Shown here: piece by piece, positions 19,544 to 27,872 of the stretch
How the letters are laid out: the number at the start of each line of letters is the position of its first letter
Numbering within the stretch: the first letter of the stretch is position 1
Program-made: the position numbers and the translations under genes
Notes under the pieces: generated by a model
What the model saw: only the letters and a program-made list of their open reading frames with translations
Told to the model about the DNA's origin: nothing
The model's database searches: none
Assembly (NCBI RefSeq): GCF_001050235.1
Contig: NZ_DF967972.1
Location: 1,500,822 to 1,564,821, forward strand
Direction of reading: 5' to 3'
Length of the DNA stretch: 64,000 nt
From: Longilinea arvoryzae
GTDB lineage: Bacteria; Chloroflexota; Anaerolineae; Anaerolineales; Anaerolineaceae

Positions 19544-19759
19544 ATGAACAAGGATATTTTCGAAGGCAAGTGGAAAGAAATGCGCGGACAGATGAGAGAG
19601 TGGTGGGGCAAACTCACCGACGATGAGCTTGAAAAGGCAGCCGGTAATTCCGAACAAATCATCGGTTTGCTCCAACAGAAGTATGGCTACACTCGCGAGC
19701 GCGCAGTCGAGGAACTGAACAAGCATGTGGCGGAGTTCAAGACCGTTCTGAAAAAGTAG
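19544..19759 (+). CDS. CsbD-family general stress protein
   Basis: 71 aa. Full CsbD pattern: MNKDIFEGKWKEMRGQMREW, GKLTDDELEKAAGNSEQIIG, LLQQKYGYTRERAVEELNKH. The family is induced by general stress in Bacillus and proteobacteria; its molecular role is unknown. ATG 19544 is chosen over 19541 because it is 7 nt from GAGG and gives the canonical MNKD start. A shared stress element lies upstream, and a broken paralogue is found at 17.9 kb. Confidence 0.88.
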   Translation: MNKDIFEGKWKEMRGQMREWWGKLTDDELEKAAGNSEQIIGLLQQKYGYTRERAVEELNKHVAEFKTVLKK

Positions 19760-19884
19760 GCTTGAATCTGTCCCCGATAATCCATTGGAATGACTCCGTA
19801 ATCCCCTCTACTCTTTGGAGGGGGCGGATGGCCAAGTCGACAAGACTATTCCAAGCAACTCAATACTTCCTATAGGAGAATAGA

Positions 19885-20139
19885 ATGAACATCCTCATTT
19901 ACCTGGTCGCTGCTGCAGTAATCGGCTGGATCGCAACTGAAATCATGCATGACCGCGGAGGCCTGCTGATCAATATCGTTGTAGCCGTCATTGGAGCTTT
20001 CCTGGCTGGTTACTTCCTGAGTCCTCTGTTCCATATCGGAACGATCAATGACGCGATTACTATTCCCACCATGCTGGTGACCTTGCTGGGAGCCATCATC
20101 CTGCTGGCGATTGTCCGTTTGATACGCCGCAGGAGATAG
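19885..20139 (+). CDS. GlsB/YeaQ/YmgE-type small membrane protein
   Basis: 84 aa with three hydrophobic helices, Gly-rich turns (VIGWIATEIM, VVAVIGAFLAGYFLSPL) and a terminal RRRR. It matches the transglycosylase-associated protein family (inner-membrane, stress-linked, no proven enzymatic activity). RBS TAGGAGA lies before ATG 19885. It is followed 63 bp later by another tiny membrane protein. Confidence 0.85.
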   Translation: MNILIYLVAAAVIGWIATEIMHDRGGLLINIVVAVIGAFLAGYFLSPLFHIGTINDAITIPTMLVTLLGAIILLAIVRLIRRRR

Positions 20140-20202
20140 ACGGGTCAAACGCCCCTCGTTCGACCTGTCGTTTTCCATCGCTAATTCAAAAGGAGTATCA
20201 TC

Positions 20203-20361
20203 ATGATCTGGACTATCATCGTCATCCTGGTTGTGCTTTGGCTGCTCGGTTTCTTTGGTCGGAATATCAGTCCAAGATTTCCGCGCACAGGTAATTGGAT
20301 TCACACGCTAATCGTCATCGCCATCATCCTCGTCGTTTTGCACCTGCTCGGGGTGGTGTAA
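20203..20361 (+). CDS. 52-aa lmo0937/DUF5670-like membrane protein
   Basis: 52 aa: MIWTIIVILVVLWLLGFF, a short polar link containing GNWIHTLIVIAIIL, then VVLHLLGVV, i.e. two helices. This is the pattern of the lmo0937 family of tiny membrane proteins. Good RBS AAGGAG 9 nt before ATG 20203. Function unknown; probably co-transcribed with the GlsB-like gene. Confidence 0.75.
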   Translation: MIWTIIVILVVLWLLGFFGRNISPRFPRTGNWIHTLIVIAIILVVLHLLGVV

Positions 20362-20433
20362 TCCCCTGGTGTTTCGACGATTAGTCTGACTCAACCGAAG
20401 CTTATAAATCCTTATTTTGCGAGACCGCAAAGT

Positions 20434-20469
20434 AACCTACCACCCGGCCGAATAACCGGGTGGTAGGTT
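20434..20469 (+). terminator. 14-bp stem-loop between the small membrane gene and the rhomboid gene
   Basis: AACCTACCACCCGG (20434-20447) pairs exactly with 20456-20469 around an 8-nt loop. There is no T-tract, and the 3' arm ends 16 bp before the rhomboid ATG. It could be a terminator/attenuator or a leader structure masking nothing of the RBS (AAGGAA lies just outside). Confidence 0.45.
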
Positions 20470-20485
20470 AAGAAAGGAACCCATT

Positions 20486-21145
20486 ATGCTCCCAATCGGT
20501 GATGATAATCGCTCTCGCAGAACAATTCCGCTGGTCACTTATGCTTTGATCGTTTTGAATGTCCTCTTCTTCTTTGTAGAATTAAGCGGGGGCGACGCTT
20601 TTATTGAGAAATGGGCGTTTGTCCCGAGCCGCTTTCTTGCCAATCCGGGGGGTGACTTTCTGACCATCCTCACCTCCATGTTTATGCACGGCGGATGGGT
20701 TCACCTTGGGGGCAATATGCTTTACTTATGGATCTTCGGCGATAATGTGGAAGATCGTTTCGGCCATGTAAAGTTCTCAATCTTTTACCTGGTGTGTGGT
20801 GTTGCGGCAACTTTCGCACAGCTGGCTTTCAGCACGGGGTCGAATGTGCCGAACTTGGGCGCATCTGGAGCGATTGCGGGTGTGCTGGGGGCTTACATTT
20901 TGATGTTCCCGCAGGGAAAAGTCAATGTGTTGATGGGCAGAGGCGTGATTCCGATGCCTGCACTGGTGGTCATTGGGTTTTGGATTGTCTTGCAACTATT
21001 TAGCGGCATTGGTTCAATTGCAGCATCAGCACAGACGGGCGGGGTTGCCTATATGGCGCATGTCGGCGGATTCTTGGCCGGGTTAGTGTTGACATTTCTC
21101 CTGGGTGGAAGGCGTGGAACGACGGCATTGACTGGACGGGAATAA
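20486..21145 (+). CDS. rhomboid intramembrane serine protease
   Basis: 219 aa with six predicted helices. Catalytic dyad seen: S127 in GASG and H192 in AYMAHVGGFLAG. The oxyanion-side pattern HGGWVHLGGN (H68, H73, N77) is also present. It cleaves transmembrane substrates within the membrane; substrates are unknown. The N-terminal MLPIGDDNRSRRTIP is usual for bacterial rhomboids of this group. It is followed by a short hairpin, suggesting that transcription ends after this gene. Confidence 0.93.
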   Translation: MLPIGDDNRSRRTIPLVTYALIVLNVLFFFVELSGGDAFIEKWAFVPSRFLANPGGDFLTILTSMFMHGGWVHLGGNMLYLWIFGDNVEDRFGHVKFSIFYLVCGVAATFAQLAFSTGSNVPNLGASGAIAGVLGAYILMFPQGKVNVLMGRGVIPMPALVVIGFWIVLQLFSGIGSIAASAQTGGVAYMAHVGGFLAGLVLTFLLGGRRGTTALTGRE

Positions 21146-21171
21146 ACCTGGCCGGTCGCTCCGCCAGGTTT
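21144..21171 (+). terminator. hairpin after the rhomboid gene
   Basis: AAACCTGGC and GCCAGGTTT pair around a 10-nt loop directly at the rhomboid stop codon, followed by a moderately T-rich stretch. A plausible weak terminator. Confidence 0.45.
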
Positions 21172-21390
21172 GGCTTGTTTCCGGCCACCCCGAATGGCTG
21201 GGGCGGTTGAGCGCCACTTTACTCCAGATGGAAATGGAAATTCAGGCGATCCGATGATATGGAGGGTCCTCCCAGGTCTGTTCTGAATCCACGCGATGGG
21301 AAGCCTCGCGCAACTGCAGACGCCGAAGGATGGGAAACAAGGACCCGTGGGCGAACAGGATGTCCAATATTCCGTTATTTATAGTAATAA

Positions 21391-21436
21391 TATAGGTTTT
21401 TTTGGGGACGCAGATAGCCGCAAATTCGTAACATGG
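21391..21436 (+). promoter_or_regulatory. shared stress-type upstream element, copy E (two-gene membrane/acidic unit)
   Basis: ATAG, 9 nt, GGGAC, 3 nt, GATAGC with the same spacing as the other copies; the distal CGTAACAT box is weaker. It ends about 110 bp before GTG 21548. Apart from this and the rhomboid hairpin, the 21146-21547 interval shows nothing else. Confidence 0.6.
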
Positions 21437-21547
21437 GAGTGATCAAGTTGCAAATTACCGATATCCTCGCTATGCGTGGAAATTATGGTTGAAAAATCAT
21501 GAGTGGTTTTTCAACAGAAGTACCATGGGAAATCCAGGAGGTGTTTC

Positions 21548-22111
21548 GTGAATTCGACTTACATCATCATCATCGTTGTTGTAGTCGTGGTGATCATCGG
21601 CATCATCATGGCTACCGTGTTTGCGCGCCGAAATCGTTCTACCCGGCTCCATGAACACTTCGGAGCTGAGTATGATCATACTGTGCAAGCCCTGGGTGAC
21701 GAAAAGAAAGCTCAAACAGAATTGGATGAACGGCAGAAGCATGTTGCGAGCCTGGATATTCGCCCACTCACAGATCGTGAGCGCGAGCGTTATCTGGCTG
21801 ATTGGACCGCCATTCAATCCAAATTCGTCGATGAACCGGGACAGGCGATCGTAGATGCCGATCGATTGATCATGGAAGTCATGCAGGTGCGTGCCTATCC
21901 CTTATCTGATTTTGAGCAGCGGGCGGCCGATATCTCGGTCAACTATCCTGCTTTGGTGAGTAATTATCGCGCCGCGCGGGTGATCGCGATCAAAAATAAA
22001 GATCACCAGGCCGATACTGAAGAATTAAGGCAGGCAATGATCTATTACCGGTCTCTGTTCGATGAACTCCTCAAACCAGAGGCAGGTGTTGTAGAGGAGA
22101 AATCGAAATGA
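21548..22111 (+). CDS. membrane-anchored conserved protein of unknown function
   Basis: About 187 aa. A GTG start follows AGGAGG (21536-21541) by 6 nt. One N-terminal helix of almost pure Ile/Val (YIIIIVVVVVVIIGIIMATV) is followed by a soluble helical domain. That domain carries FGAEYDHTV, DIRPLTDRERERYLADW, FVDEPGQAIVDADRLIMEVM and RAYPLSDFEQRAADIS. This pattern is common in uncharacterised actinobacterial and chloroflexal proteins. It overlaps the next gene by 4 bp (ATGA), and the two share the W-x2-IQ-x-FVDEP motif and a TEELR/TEDLR...YRSLF/YRSFF ending. They therefore probably form one complex or derive from one duplication. Confidence 0.8.
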   Translation: MNSTYIIIIVVVVVVIIGIIMATVFARRNRSTRLHEHFGAEYDHTVQALGDEKKAQTELDERQKHVASLDIRPLTDRERERYLADWTAIQSKFVDEPGQAIVDADRLIMEVMQVRAYPLSDFEQRAADISVNYPALVSNYRAARVIAIKNKDHQADTEELRQAMIYYRSLFDELLKPEAGVVEEKSK

Positions 22112-22677
22112 ATGAGCAGAATTACATTAATCCCACCGATATTTATGATCGAACCGAAAAGGCCCCGAACATCCCGGATGTAAATCCAGAACCCTTTACT
22201 GACCCCGTTCCGGTGAACGCGGATCTGATTCACGAGGTGCCGATGGAAGAGACGGATGCTCCGAACGATTTGGTGAACGAGCCTCTCCCAGGTGAGATCC
22301 CGATGGGTGAGACTCCGGTTGAAGCCGTCCCCGTTGCGGAAACGATGGTCCCTGAGCCCCCAGAGGATGGACCGATCACCCAGGATACTCCTGTTGGCGC
22401 GAATGTCGGACCCGTGGCTTTGCTAAAGCATGAAGACTCAGAGCATTTTCGCACGCGCTGGAATGAAATCCAGGGCATGTTTGTTGACGAACCGCGTGTT
22501 GCTGTCCAGCAGGCAGACGCGTTGGTATCTGAGGTAATGGAACAAATCACCCAGATGTTTGCCAGCGAACATGGCTTGCTGGAGGGCCAATGGAAACAGG
22601 GCAATGATGTTTCTACTGAAGACCTTCGCAAAGTCCTGCAGCGCTACCGCTCCTTCTTCAATCGATTGGTGGTTTGA
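22108..22677 (+). CDS. acidic protein paralogous to the C-terminal part of its upstream neighbour
   Basis: 189 aa. The first 110 residues are acidic and Pro-rich with short repeats (EVPMEETDAP, EIPMGETPVEAVPVAE) and look disordered. Residues about 110-189 repeat the neighbour's motifs: WNEIQGMFVDEPRVAVQQAD, LVSEVMEQ, STEDLRKVLQRYRSFFNRL. There is no signal peptide or membrane helix. It overlaps the upstream gene by ATGA, so it is translationally coupled. Function unknown. Confidence 0.8.
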   Translation: MNEQNYINPTDIYDRTEKAPNIPDVNPEPFTDPVPVNADLIHEVPMEETDAPNDLVNEPLPGEIPMGETPVEAVPVAETMVPEPPEDGPITQDTPVGANVGPVALLKHEDSEHFRTRWNEIQGMFVDEPRVAVQQADALVSEVMEQITQMFASEHGLLEGQWKQGNDVSTEDLRKVLQRYRSFFNRLVV

Positions 22678-22904
22678 AAGGTTAACGGTTCAAGTTGGGC
22701 CGATAAATATTCGGATTGCATCATGACCTGCCCCCTGTTTCTGCGGGTCAGGTCATTCGTTTTCACGGTCAATCAACGCCAAATGCCGCATTCCTGGTTC
22801 GTGTTGAAGTTGGCACGAGGCTGGTGGTTTCACCTCTGGCCGGATCCTCCTGGATTCGGTCTGGCGTAGGTTCTTTTTACTCAGAATCGCGAAGGTTTCT
22901 TTTT

Positions 22905-22960
22905 AAGGTTTTTTATAGGTCGTGTTAGGGACATCGTTAGCTCCTTTTGCTTACGATAAT
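22905..22960 (+). promoter_or_regulatory. shared stress-type upstream element, copy D (lipoprotein gene)
   Basis: TTTTTTATAG, 9 nt, GGGAC, 3 nt, GTTAGC, with a weaker downstream box (TGCTTACGAT). It ends about 100 bp before ATG 23061. The rest of 22678-23060 holds nothing I can support. Confidence 0.65.
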
Positions 22961-23060
22961 TGGTGACCATCAATACGCTTATCTTAAGCGTGTCGTTCAG
23001 GTGATAACCTCAAGATTAATCCTGATTCTTGGTAGAGGTACATCCCTCGAAGGTTATTTA

Positions 23061-23396
23061 ATGAATAAGACCAGGCAGTGGATCGTATCGCCAGGCTTGC
23101 TAATCTTCATGGCCCAAATGCTGATGGGGTGTGAGAATTATCCTTTAACCACGCCTGCATCTTCATCCTCGTCTGGCATAATTGCATCACCAAATCCTGC
23201 TTACACTTTTGCCCAGGCTACCATGGATTATGGTCAGAGCCAGTTATTGGATTTATCTCGCAAGGCTACTCAGACCAGCCTGGACATGGCTCAGGCGGCG
23301 ACAGTCTCACAATCAGCCTATCTGTTGAATGTAAGCCAGACTGAACAGGCCCAGGCGATACTGGATACTCAGATCGCGCAAACCAAAATGTGCTGA
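23061..23396 (+). CDS. small lipoprotein of unknown function
   Basis: 111 aa. ATG 23061 (GAAGG 8 nt upstream) opens a signal peptide with a positively charged start, a hydrophobic core and the lipobox-like LMGC (Cys about 25), giving a lipid-anchored surface protein. The mature part is Ser/Ala/Gln-rich and helical (ATMDYGQSQLLDLSRKATQ, SLDMAQAATVSQSAY), perhaps a short coiled coil. It precedes the two AI-2E-type permeases by 15 bp and may share their promoter. Confidence 0.75.
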   Translation: MNKTRQWIVSPGLLIFMAQMLMGCENYPLTTPASSSSSGIIASPNPAYTFAQATMDYGQSQLLDLSRKATQTSLDMAQAATVSQSAYLLNVSQTEQAQAILDTQIAQTKMC

Positions 23397-23411
23397 AAGT
23401 GTGCTGAAAAC

Positions 23412-24686
23412 ATGGAACTCAATCCAACAACACAACCGGCTCAATGGACATTTCGGCGTGTCATGTGGGCAACTCTCATCATTGTTTTTGTCGCCTTCTG
23501 CTTCTGGCTTCTCTATCGTTTCTACCAGGTTGTTTTCATCTTCTTTATCGCCATCGTATTGGGCACGGTGATCCGGCCAATCGTAAACTGGCTGCAACGG
23601 AAAGGGCTCCCGCGGATAGCCGGTATCCTTGTTGTCTTCTTCCTGGTGTTCGCCGCACTCACCGGCTTTGTATTGTTGTTATTTCCATTGATTTTTGAGC
23701 AAGGATCGACAATTACGACTGCCTTACCGGGTTATTACCAAAGCCTGCGTGAGTGGATGATGCTTAATCCCAATCCGTTGATTGCGCGCCTGAGTGAGTT
23801 CCTGCCGGCGGTGCTGCCGAGCCTGGTACCGACACAGCAATCCGGGCAGCAGATGTTGATACTTGCTGGGCAAGCGGCGGGCTATATTTCCATGGCGGCA
23901 AACGCCATATTTATCGCAACGGCTATTCTCCTACTGGTTTATCATTGGGCGCTCGATGGTCAGCGAACGATTCAATCCTTGTTGTTGTTTGTTCCAAAAG
24001 GCAGGCGCGAGAGCGTCAACCAATTGATTACCGATATATCCACCAAAGTCAGTTTCTATGTTGCCGGTCAGGCTGTTCTCTGTCTGACCATCGGCATCCT
24101 GGCGTTGATTGCTTATCTGCTGATCGGTTTACCCAATGCTCTGTTGTTAGCGCTCGTGGCAGGCGTGTTGGAGGCTGTGCCTATGATTGGACCGCTACTC
24201 GGCGCCATTCCAGCCAGCGTAATTGCCTTATCCATCGCACCTTCCAAGTTGGTGTGGGTAATCATCGCCACATTGGTCATTCAGCAGATGGAAAATATCC
24301 TGCTGGTGCCGCGCGTCATGCGAAAGGCGGTGGGAGTCAATCCGTTTGTTTCATTGTTGTCGATATTTGCTTTTAGCTCTTTGTTTGGCATTGCCGGCGC
24401 GCTCATGGCGATCCCTATTGCAGCCATTATTCAGCTTTTACTCGATCGCTTCGTATTTCATCCAGTCGCGGTGGAACCGGAGATTTCAACGGACCGCGAT
24501 TATGCCAGCCGCCTGCGTTATGAAGCTCAGGACCTTGCCCAGGATCTTCGCCGGCAGGCACGGATCACAAAATGGGGCTCGGACTTAAGGGTTAAGCAGA
24601 TTGATCAAGTGATGGATGAGATAGAGGCAATCACAACCGACCTTGATGCACTGCTGGCACAAGTCCGCCCTCCAGAGGCGCCATGA
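23412..24686 (+). CDS. AI-2E transporter-family (PerM/TqsA-like) permease
   Basis: 424 aa with the family layout. Two N-terminal helices (about 17-55), a third near 62-85 and a periplasmic region are followed by a C-terminal helix block containing GLPNALLLALVAGVLEAVPMIGP, the family signature for the G-x3-E-x-IP-x-IGP loop. A charged cytoplasmic tail of about 60 residues follows. Members export AI-2 or act as Na+/H+ antiporters; the substrate here is unknown. It overlaps the next permease by 4 bp, so the two may work as a pair. Confidence 0.9.
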   Translation: MELNPTTQPAQWTFRRVMWATLIIVFVAFCFWLLYRFYQVVFIFFIAIVLGTVIRPIVNWLQRKGLPRIAGILVVFFLVFAALTGFVLLLFPLIFEQGSTITTALPGYYQSLREWMMLNPNPLIARLSEFLPAVLPSLVPTQQSGQQMLILAGQAAGYISMAANAIFIATAILLLVYHWALDGQRTIQSLLLFVPKGRRESVNQLITDISTKVSFYVAGQAVLCLTIGILALIAYLLIGLPNALLLALVAGVLEAVPMIGPLLGAIPASVIALSIAPSKLVWVIIATLVIQQMENILLVPRVMRKAVGVNPFVSLLSIFAFSSLFGIAGALMAIPIAAIIQLLLDRFVFHPVAVEPEISTDRDYASRLRYEAQDLAQDLRRQARITKWGSDLRVKQIDQVMDEIEAITTDLDALLAQVRPPEAP

Positions 24687-25930
24687 CAAAGCGGTTGATC
24701 ACCTACGCTATGGCAGTGATGACCACATTGCTGGCCCTGGTGGTATTGTGGCAATTTCGGATCGTTCTCGGTTATGCATTGATCTCGCTAATGCTGGCGT
24801 CAGTGCTGCGTCCATTGGCAAACCGCCTTGTCGGGCGACGTTACCTGGTGCGGGCGGCCTGGTTAATTTTATACCTGATGGTTTTGGCTGGTTTCGGCTT
24901 CTTCCTCTTTCTAACCGGCAAGTCAGCGGTCAAGGATATTCAACAGTTAGCCCAAACGGTGTCAGTGCAGGATACGTGGAGACTGCCGGTATGGCTGGAG
25001 GGCAGCTCATTCGAAAATGCTCTGGTAGCTCGGTTGCCGCCGCCAAGCAAGCTCTTCGAGGCAGTGACTGGCAGCCAGGGGCAGCTCGTCCTGCCGGCCA
25101 TTCTTGGCATTACCCAGGGCATCAGCGGCGTCGTGAGCGGCGGATTCATCATCTTGTTCTTGAGTATCTATTGGAGCATCAGTCAGACTTCTTTCGAGCG
25201 ACTCTGGCTCTCGTTGCTTCCATCAGAACAGCGCAAACAGGCGCGTGGTATTTGGCGGAGGGTTGAGCCAGATATCGGGGCTTACATACGCGGTGAAGTA
25301 ATCCAAAGTATCCTGGCCGGGCTACTATTAGGTCTGGGTTACTGGCTTCTTGGTTCTCCGTACCCGGCCCTCTTAGCGCTAACAGGTGCACTGACCTGCC
25401 TGATACCTGTGGTTGGGGCAGTTCTGGCGCTTATTCCGGTGCTTTTGCTGGGGCTATTAACCAGTGCACAGCTTAGTATATTTACGGGGCTTTATACACT
25501 CATTGTCTTGATTGCGCTGGGAGTTTGGGTCAAGCCGCGGCTTTTCAAACGAAGATGGGATAATCCCATTCTCACCGTCGTCCTACTCCTCGCCCTTGCC
25601 AACGCATTTGGTCTGGTTGGCATCATCCTGGCGCCACCCTTATCCGTTGTATGCCAAATCCTGTGGAGCCGCCTGGTCAGCCATCGCCTTGTTGCAGGGT
25701 CAGCGGCTCTGATCTCGGATCTTAAGGAGCGGCAAGACCGGATTTGGGACATCCTAAAGTCGATGGATGAACCTCCTCCGCCTTTGGCAACCAGCAGTAT
25801 GGAGAGGCTTACCCAATTGATTGCGAAAGCCGAACCTATTTTGCAGGTAGTTCAGCCCGTTGAACTGCCTGATCAATTATTGCATGGTGATTCCCAACCA
25901 GAGCAGGAAGCGCCTGATGCCCGCAAATAA
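24683..25930 (+). CDS. second AI-2E transporter-family permease
   Basis: 415 aa, same fold as its upstream neighbour. N-terminal helices (TKRLITYAMAVMTTLLALVV and following), GGFIILFLSIYW in the middle, and the C-terminal loop LLALTGALTCLIPVVGAVLAL replacing the E-x-IP-x-IGP signature with a Cys-containing variant. A long cytoplasmic tail (about 345-415) follows. It begins within the stop of the previous permease (ATGA) and overlaps the next gene by 14 bp. Substrate unknown. Confidence 0.88.
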   Translation: MTKRLITYAMAVMTTLLALVVLWQFRIVLGYALISLMLASVLRPLANRLVGRRYLVRAAWLILYLMVLAGFGFFLFLTGKSAVKDIQQLAQTVSVQDTWRLPVWLEGSSFENALVARLPPPSKLFEAVTGSQGQLVLPAILGITQGISGVVSGGFIILFLSIYWSISQTSFERLWLSLLPSEQRKQARGIWRRVEPDIGAYIRGEVIQSILAGLLLGLGYWLLGSPYPALLALTGALTCLIPVVGAVLALIPVLLLGLLTSAQLSIFTGLYTLIVLIALGVWVKPRLFKRRWDNPILTVVLLLALANAFGLVGIILAPPLSVVCQILWSRLVSHRLVAGSAALISDLKERQDRIWDILKSMDEPPPPLATSSMERLTQLIAKAEPILQVVQPVELPDQLLHGDSQPEQEAPDARK

Positions 25931-26810
25931 AATAGCCAGGCAACTATCACGGCTCTGGCAGCTGGGTATCCGCAGCGCGAACCGAATGGATGAACGTGCG
26001 CACGGCTGGTTAGGGATTTTGGCAAACGCGATCAGGCACTCCCTAAAGCCAGACTCAGTGATTACGGCCGCGGCGATTGCCTACTTTGCTGTATTTTCCC
26101 TCTTCCCCTTCACTCTCTTGATCATCGCCATCGCCAGTTTAAGCCTCGGCTCGTTGGTGGACCAGCACCTTATCATTCAAAGGTTAGAGTTTATTGCACC
26201 TGCGCTTGGACAGTTGTTAGGTCAGAATATTGATGAAATCATTCGGGTGCGCGGACCGGTTACTATTGTGGCTTTACTAAGTCTGGTTTGGTCCGCCTCC
26301 AGCATTTTTTCCCTGCTTACCGTCACCTTAAGTAAAATTTGGGGTATTAAACGAAATCGTCCTGTCTGGACGCGGCGTGGTCTGGGTTTGTTATTAGTCC
26401 TGGGTCTCGTTGCCTTGATCCTCTTTCTGGCTTCGTTTGCCAACCTGATCACCTGGTTACCGGATCAGGTTCTTCAGAATTTGGATGGCGTTCGATTTGC
26501 ATTGGCTATTTTGCTTGATATTGCTTTATTTTTTGTGCTTTATCTGATGCTCCCTCATGCAACATCTGGCTGGCGCGATATCTTGCCCGGCGCGATTGGG
26601 GCGGGTTTGCTATGGGAGCTTGCCAAAAAAACCTTTTTGCTATTCATCTCCACATATCTATCCATTTCAAACCTCATCTATGGTTCCGTGGCAGCCATCA
26701 TTGCCGTCCTCAGTTGGGCCTATTTGAGCGGTCTTATCTTTCTTTTTGGTGCTTACTTGAGTGTTTCTTATCTCCAGTACAGGCGGCAGCAACAACAAAC
26801 GGCCCCCTGA
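25917..26810 (+). CDS. YihY/virulence factor BrkB-family membrane protein
   Basis: 297 aa. ATG 25917 is chosen because it has AGGAA upstream and gives the expected N-terminus; the reading frame is open further up. Six helices. Family motifs seen: AAAIAYFAVFSLFPFTLLIIA, RGPVTIVALLSLVWSASSIFS, DILPGAIGAGLLWELAK, and SNLIYGSVAAIIAVLSWAYLS. The old label 'ribonuclease BN' is a misannotation for this family. Function is unknown; neighbours suggest an envelope-stress module. Confidence 0.9.
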   Translation: MPANKIARQLSRLWQLGIRSANRMDERAHGWLGILANAIRHSLKPDSVITAAAIAYFAVFSLFPFTLLIIAIASLSLGSLVDQHLIIQRLEFIAPALGQLLGQNIDEIIRVRGPVTIVALLSLVWSASSIFSLLTVTLSKIWGIKRNRPVWTRRGLGLLLVLGLVALILFLASFANLITWLPDQVLQNLDGVRFALAILLDIALFFVLYLMLPHATSGWRDILPGAIGAGLLWELAKKTFLLFISTYLSISNLIYGSVAAIIAVLSWAYLSGLIFLFGAYLSVSYLQYRRQQQQTAP

Positions 26811-26891
26811 AAACAGTTGGCTAATACCTCCTAACGTTCGGCGAAAATGGAGACAAGGACCGGTGAAACTTGAAACAAAGGACAGAGTTTT

Positions 26892-27872
26892 ATGAATGAA
26901 AATCAGGAGACGACAATTCATCCCACAAACAAACGATCCAAGCGAGCCATGCTGATCTTCAATCCCAGCGCGGGAGCGACCCGAGCATCACCGATCGAAA
27001 TCGTGGATGTAATTCATGAGATGCAGGCCTGGAAACTGGTACCGGAAGCCTACCTGGTCGAACCGGGTTGGGATCTGGAAAAGGGAGTCCAGGATGCCGT
27101 TGCGCGGGGGATCCGTATATTCGTGGTATGCGGCGGAGACGGCACCATTTCGGCTGTAGCCAGAACTCTGGCCGGTACCCGCGCTACCCTGGGAATTATC
27201 CCCATCGGCACCCAGAATAATACGGCCCTTAGCCTGGGCATCCCTGCGGATATCGCAGATGCCATTGCCATCCTGCGAACGGGTAGGCGAATCAAAGTGG
27301 ATGTTGGAATGGCGACCTGCGGAAAAGAAAGCATGCCTTTCCTGGAAGTATGCTCGGTGGGATTGATATCCACCCTTTTTCCATCCGCAGACGATATCCA
27401 GCATGGCAACCTGGCGCGGGTGGGCGATTTTTTGACTACGCTGGCAGCTTCCCCGCCGGCGGAAATTCACTTGTTAATGGATGGCAAGCCGGAAATCCAT
27501 AATCTGGGTCATGTGGTGCTGGTTTCCAATATGCCATATATCGGTCTCCATTATCAGGTTGGCACTGCCGCCTCATTCAAAGATGGCCTGTTGGATGTGT
27601 TGTTCTTTGCTGATTTGACCAAGCTGGACTTGCTGAACTACGTTTTCCAGGGCGTGGGTATCGATAAGCCGGAAGACCCCCGTATCCAGCATTTCCATGT
27701 ACACAAGGTGGTTATAAAAACGAACCCTATCATGCCGGTAATGGTGGATGGGACTGCATTAGGAGAAGGGCAGGTAAGTATTGAAGTGCGCCGACGAGTT
27801 CTGGCAGTGATGGTCGGACTGAACTTCGGCGAAAACCTTGTGCAGGAAAAGGATTCTGTGACCCTTGCCTGA
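26892..27872 (+). CDS. diacylglycerol/lipid kinase-like protein (YegS/DagK family)
   Basis: 326 aa. N-terminal nucleotide-binding domain with FNPSAG (23-28), the catalytic GGDGT at 81-85 and IPIGTQNNTALSLGIP, where the family has GT-x-NDFAR. The second (beta-sandwich) domain runs to the C-terminus. It probably phosphorylates a lipid such as diacylglycerol or a sphingoid/undecaprenol-like alcohol. The NTALSLG variant instead of NDFAR suggests a substrate other than classical DAG. The next gene, a PAP2 phosphatase, overlaps by 8 bp, so kinase and phosphatase may act on the same lipid pool. Confidence 0.9.
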   Translation: MNENQETTIHPTNKRSKRAMLIFNPSAGATRASPIEIVDVIHEMQAWKLVPEAYLVEPGWDLEKGVQDAVARGIRIFVVCGGDGTISAVARTLAGTRATLGIIPIGTQNNTALSLGIPADIADAIAILRTGRRIKVDVGMATCGKESMPFLEVCSVGLISTLFPSADDIQHGNLARVGDFLTTLAASPPAEIHLLMDGKPEIHNLGHVVLVSNMPYIGLHYQVGTAASFKDGLLDVLFFADLTKLDLLNYVFQGVGIDKPEDPRIQHFHVHKVVIKTNPIMPVMVDGTALGEGQVSIEVRRRVLAVMVGLNFGENLVQEKDSVTLA

